Shown here in pieces: positions 12,793-13,586 of a stretch of 13,586 nt of DNA (position 1 is its first letter; every line of letters starts with the position of its first letter). The position numbers and the translations under genes were made by a program. The stretch is from Candidatus Poribacteria bacterium (GTDB lineage Bacteria > Poribacteria > WGA-4E > WGA-3G), in NCBI GenBank assembly GCA_028818995.1, contig JAPPMR010000523.1, positions 1 to 13,586 on the forward strand, in the 5' to 3' direction. The notes under the pieces were generated by a model that was not told the DNA's origin, made no database searches, and saw only the letters and a program-made list of their open reading frames with translations.

Positions 12793-13586
12793 TTATCTTC
12801 CCCAACCCATCTGCGGTCTTTGTCGGCGCTGTAGAATAACGCGATCGCCTTCAGTAATTCCACTTTTGACGATGACAACTGTTTCGTTTTGCATGCCAGT
12901 TTCAATAGCCGTTTCAACCCCTTTGCCATTACTGTCCAACATGACAAATTTCCCTTTTAAAACATTAACTTGCGCTGAAACACCATCAGCCTTCTTTTGA
13001 TCATTAATTAAGAGTGAAACCGTTGCGGGACCCGGAACAATACCGCGTTGTGCAGGATTTAAGTCAATTGTAACGCTTCCATTTCCAACAGATTGGACAG
13101 TTCCGTTGAATATTTTCTCACTGATGGTCTGCATTTGCACCGATTTACCTACCTTGAAGGGAGACGTTTTGCCCACTTGAGCGGTAACGGTAGCTGAATT
13201 CTTGTTTATTACTGCGTCAATAGGAATCAGCAAGACGTTCTTTTCTTCGTAGGTAATGATGTCAACATCAGCACTCATACCGGGGCGGATGTCACCCGAT
13301 GTATCATCAACTTCTATCATCACCTCAAACGAGATGATGTTATCTTGTTGTTGACCACTTTGGGAAATCTCATACACTTGACCTTTAAATCTTTTTGTTT
13401 GGAAAGCATCAATCTTGATATCTGCAGATTGTCCCTCTTCAAGACGTTCCATATCAACTTCGTTGATAAAGGTTTTGACAACCATTTTTGACAGATCCGC
13501 AATCGTCATAATCGGAGGACTTTGCGAAAAAGCTGAACGTCCAGATGTCACAATCTCACCCTGTTCTATCTCAAGTTGTGTAACAG
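12793..13586 (-). CDS. HlyD/MacA-type periplasmic adaptor (membrane fusion protein), 5' partial
   Basis: The frame is open to the right edge of the window, so the GTG at 13549-13551 is internal and the gene starts outside. Of the product, 263 residues are visible: VTQLEIEQGEIV (1-12) is the second half of the lipoyl (biotinyl-lipoyl-like) domain. A beta-barrel domain follows (KTFINEVDMERLEEGQ from 37, GQVYEIS near 68-74, IRPGMSADV at 99-107), then LLIPIDAVI (118-126), and the closing membrane-proximal region ends GITEGDRVIL (242-251). These adaptors bridge an inner-membrane RND or ABC pump to an outer-membrane channel; which pump cannot be told. About 75 residues (127-204) are inserted between the PIDAVI strand and the membrane-proximal part, and resemble a second barrel; see findings. 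Expression comes from beyond the window. Confidence 0.85.
   Translation of the reverse strand, partial: VTQLEIEQGEIVTSGRSAFSQSPPIMTIADLSKMVVKTFINEVDMERLEEGQSADIKIDAFQTKRFKGQVYEISQSGQQQDNIISFEVMIEVDDTSGDIRPGMSADVDIITYEEKNVLLIPIDAVINKNSATVTAQVGKTSPFKVGKSVQMQTISEKIFNGTVQSVGNGSVTIDLNPAQRGIVPGPATVSLLINDQKKADGVSAQVNVLKGKFVMLDSNGKGVETAIETGMQNETVVIVKSGITEGDRVILQRRQRPQMGWGR

Overview
The window looks like a piece of a bacterial chromosome, moderately AT-rich, with compact operons and Shine-Dalgarno-type starts. The style suggests a Poribacteria-like or related uncultured lineage: a DegT-family aminotransferase, an ankyrin protein, a PhnP-like metallo-hydrolase, and small GC-rich hairpin repeats of the TTGTGGGAGGG and GTAGGAGCGAT type. 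That placement rests on recollection and is tentative. The genetic code appears standard, because TGA ends several intact genes.

Layout. (1) Positions 1-4256, plus strand, are a housekeeping block: the end of a yebC/pmpR-type regulator, then ruvC, ruvA and ruvB (Holliday-junction processing), queA (tRNA queuosine) and yajC (Sec accessory). In many bacteria this block continues with tgt and secDF. Here tgt is absent between queA and yajC, and synteny stops after yajC. (2) Positions 4240-5747, minus strand, are a three-gene unit: a small winged-helix-like protein, a maf gene broken by one in-frame TGA, and an IolB-like cupin that lacks its metal-binding loop. (3) Positions 5748-6333 hold no gene but carry three small hairpin repeats. 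(4) Positions 6334-8638, plus strand, are a candidate type II restriction-modification cassette: a beta-class SPPY methyltransferase followed by two different PD-(D/E)xK-like proteins. (5) Positions 8717-9532, minus strand, encode an ankyrin protein. (6) Positions 9650-11059 hold a hairpin repeat, a long inverted repeat over a promoter, and a PLP aminotransferase. (7) Positions 11094-12673 are a divergent pair, a GNAT acetyltransferase (minus) and a PhnP-like metallo-hydrolase (plus), with start codons only 26 bp apart. (8) A strong bidirectional terminator separates these from the 3' end of an RND/ABC-type periplasmic adaptor (minus, running off the window).

Points most worth a second look: the single TGA in maf, with a conserved 35-residue tail still readable beyond it; the methyltransferase plus two nuclease-like proteins, with clamp-binding-like QxxLF peptides on two of them (and on RuvB); a family of hairpins with variable stems and a shared loop; the metal-less IolB-like cupin; and a precise 36-bp coding insertion in ruvB. 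No tRNA, rRNA, CRISPR array or insertion sequence was seen.
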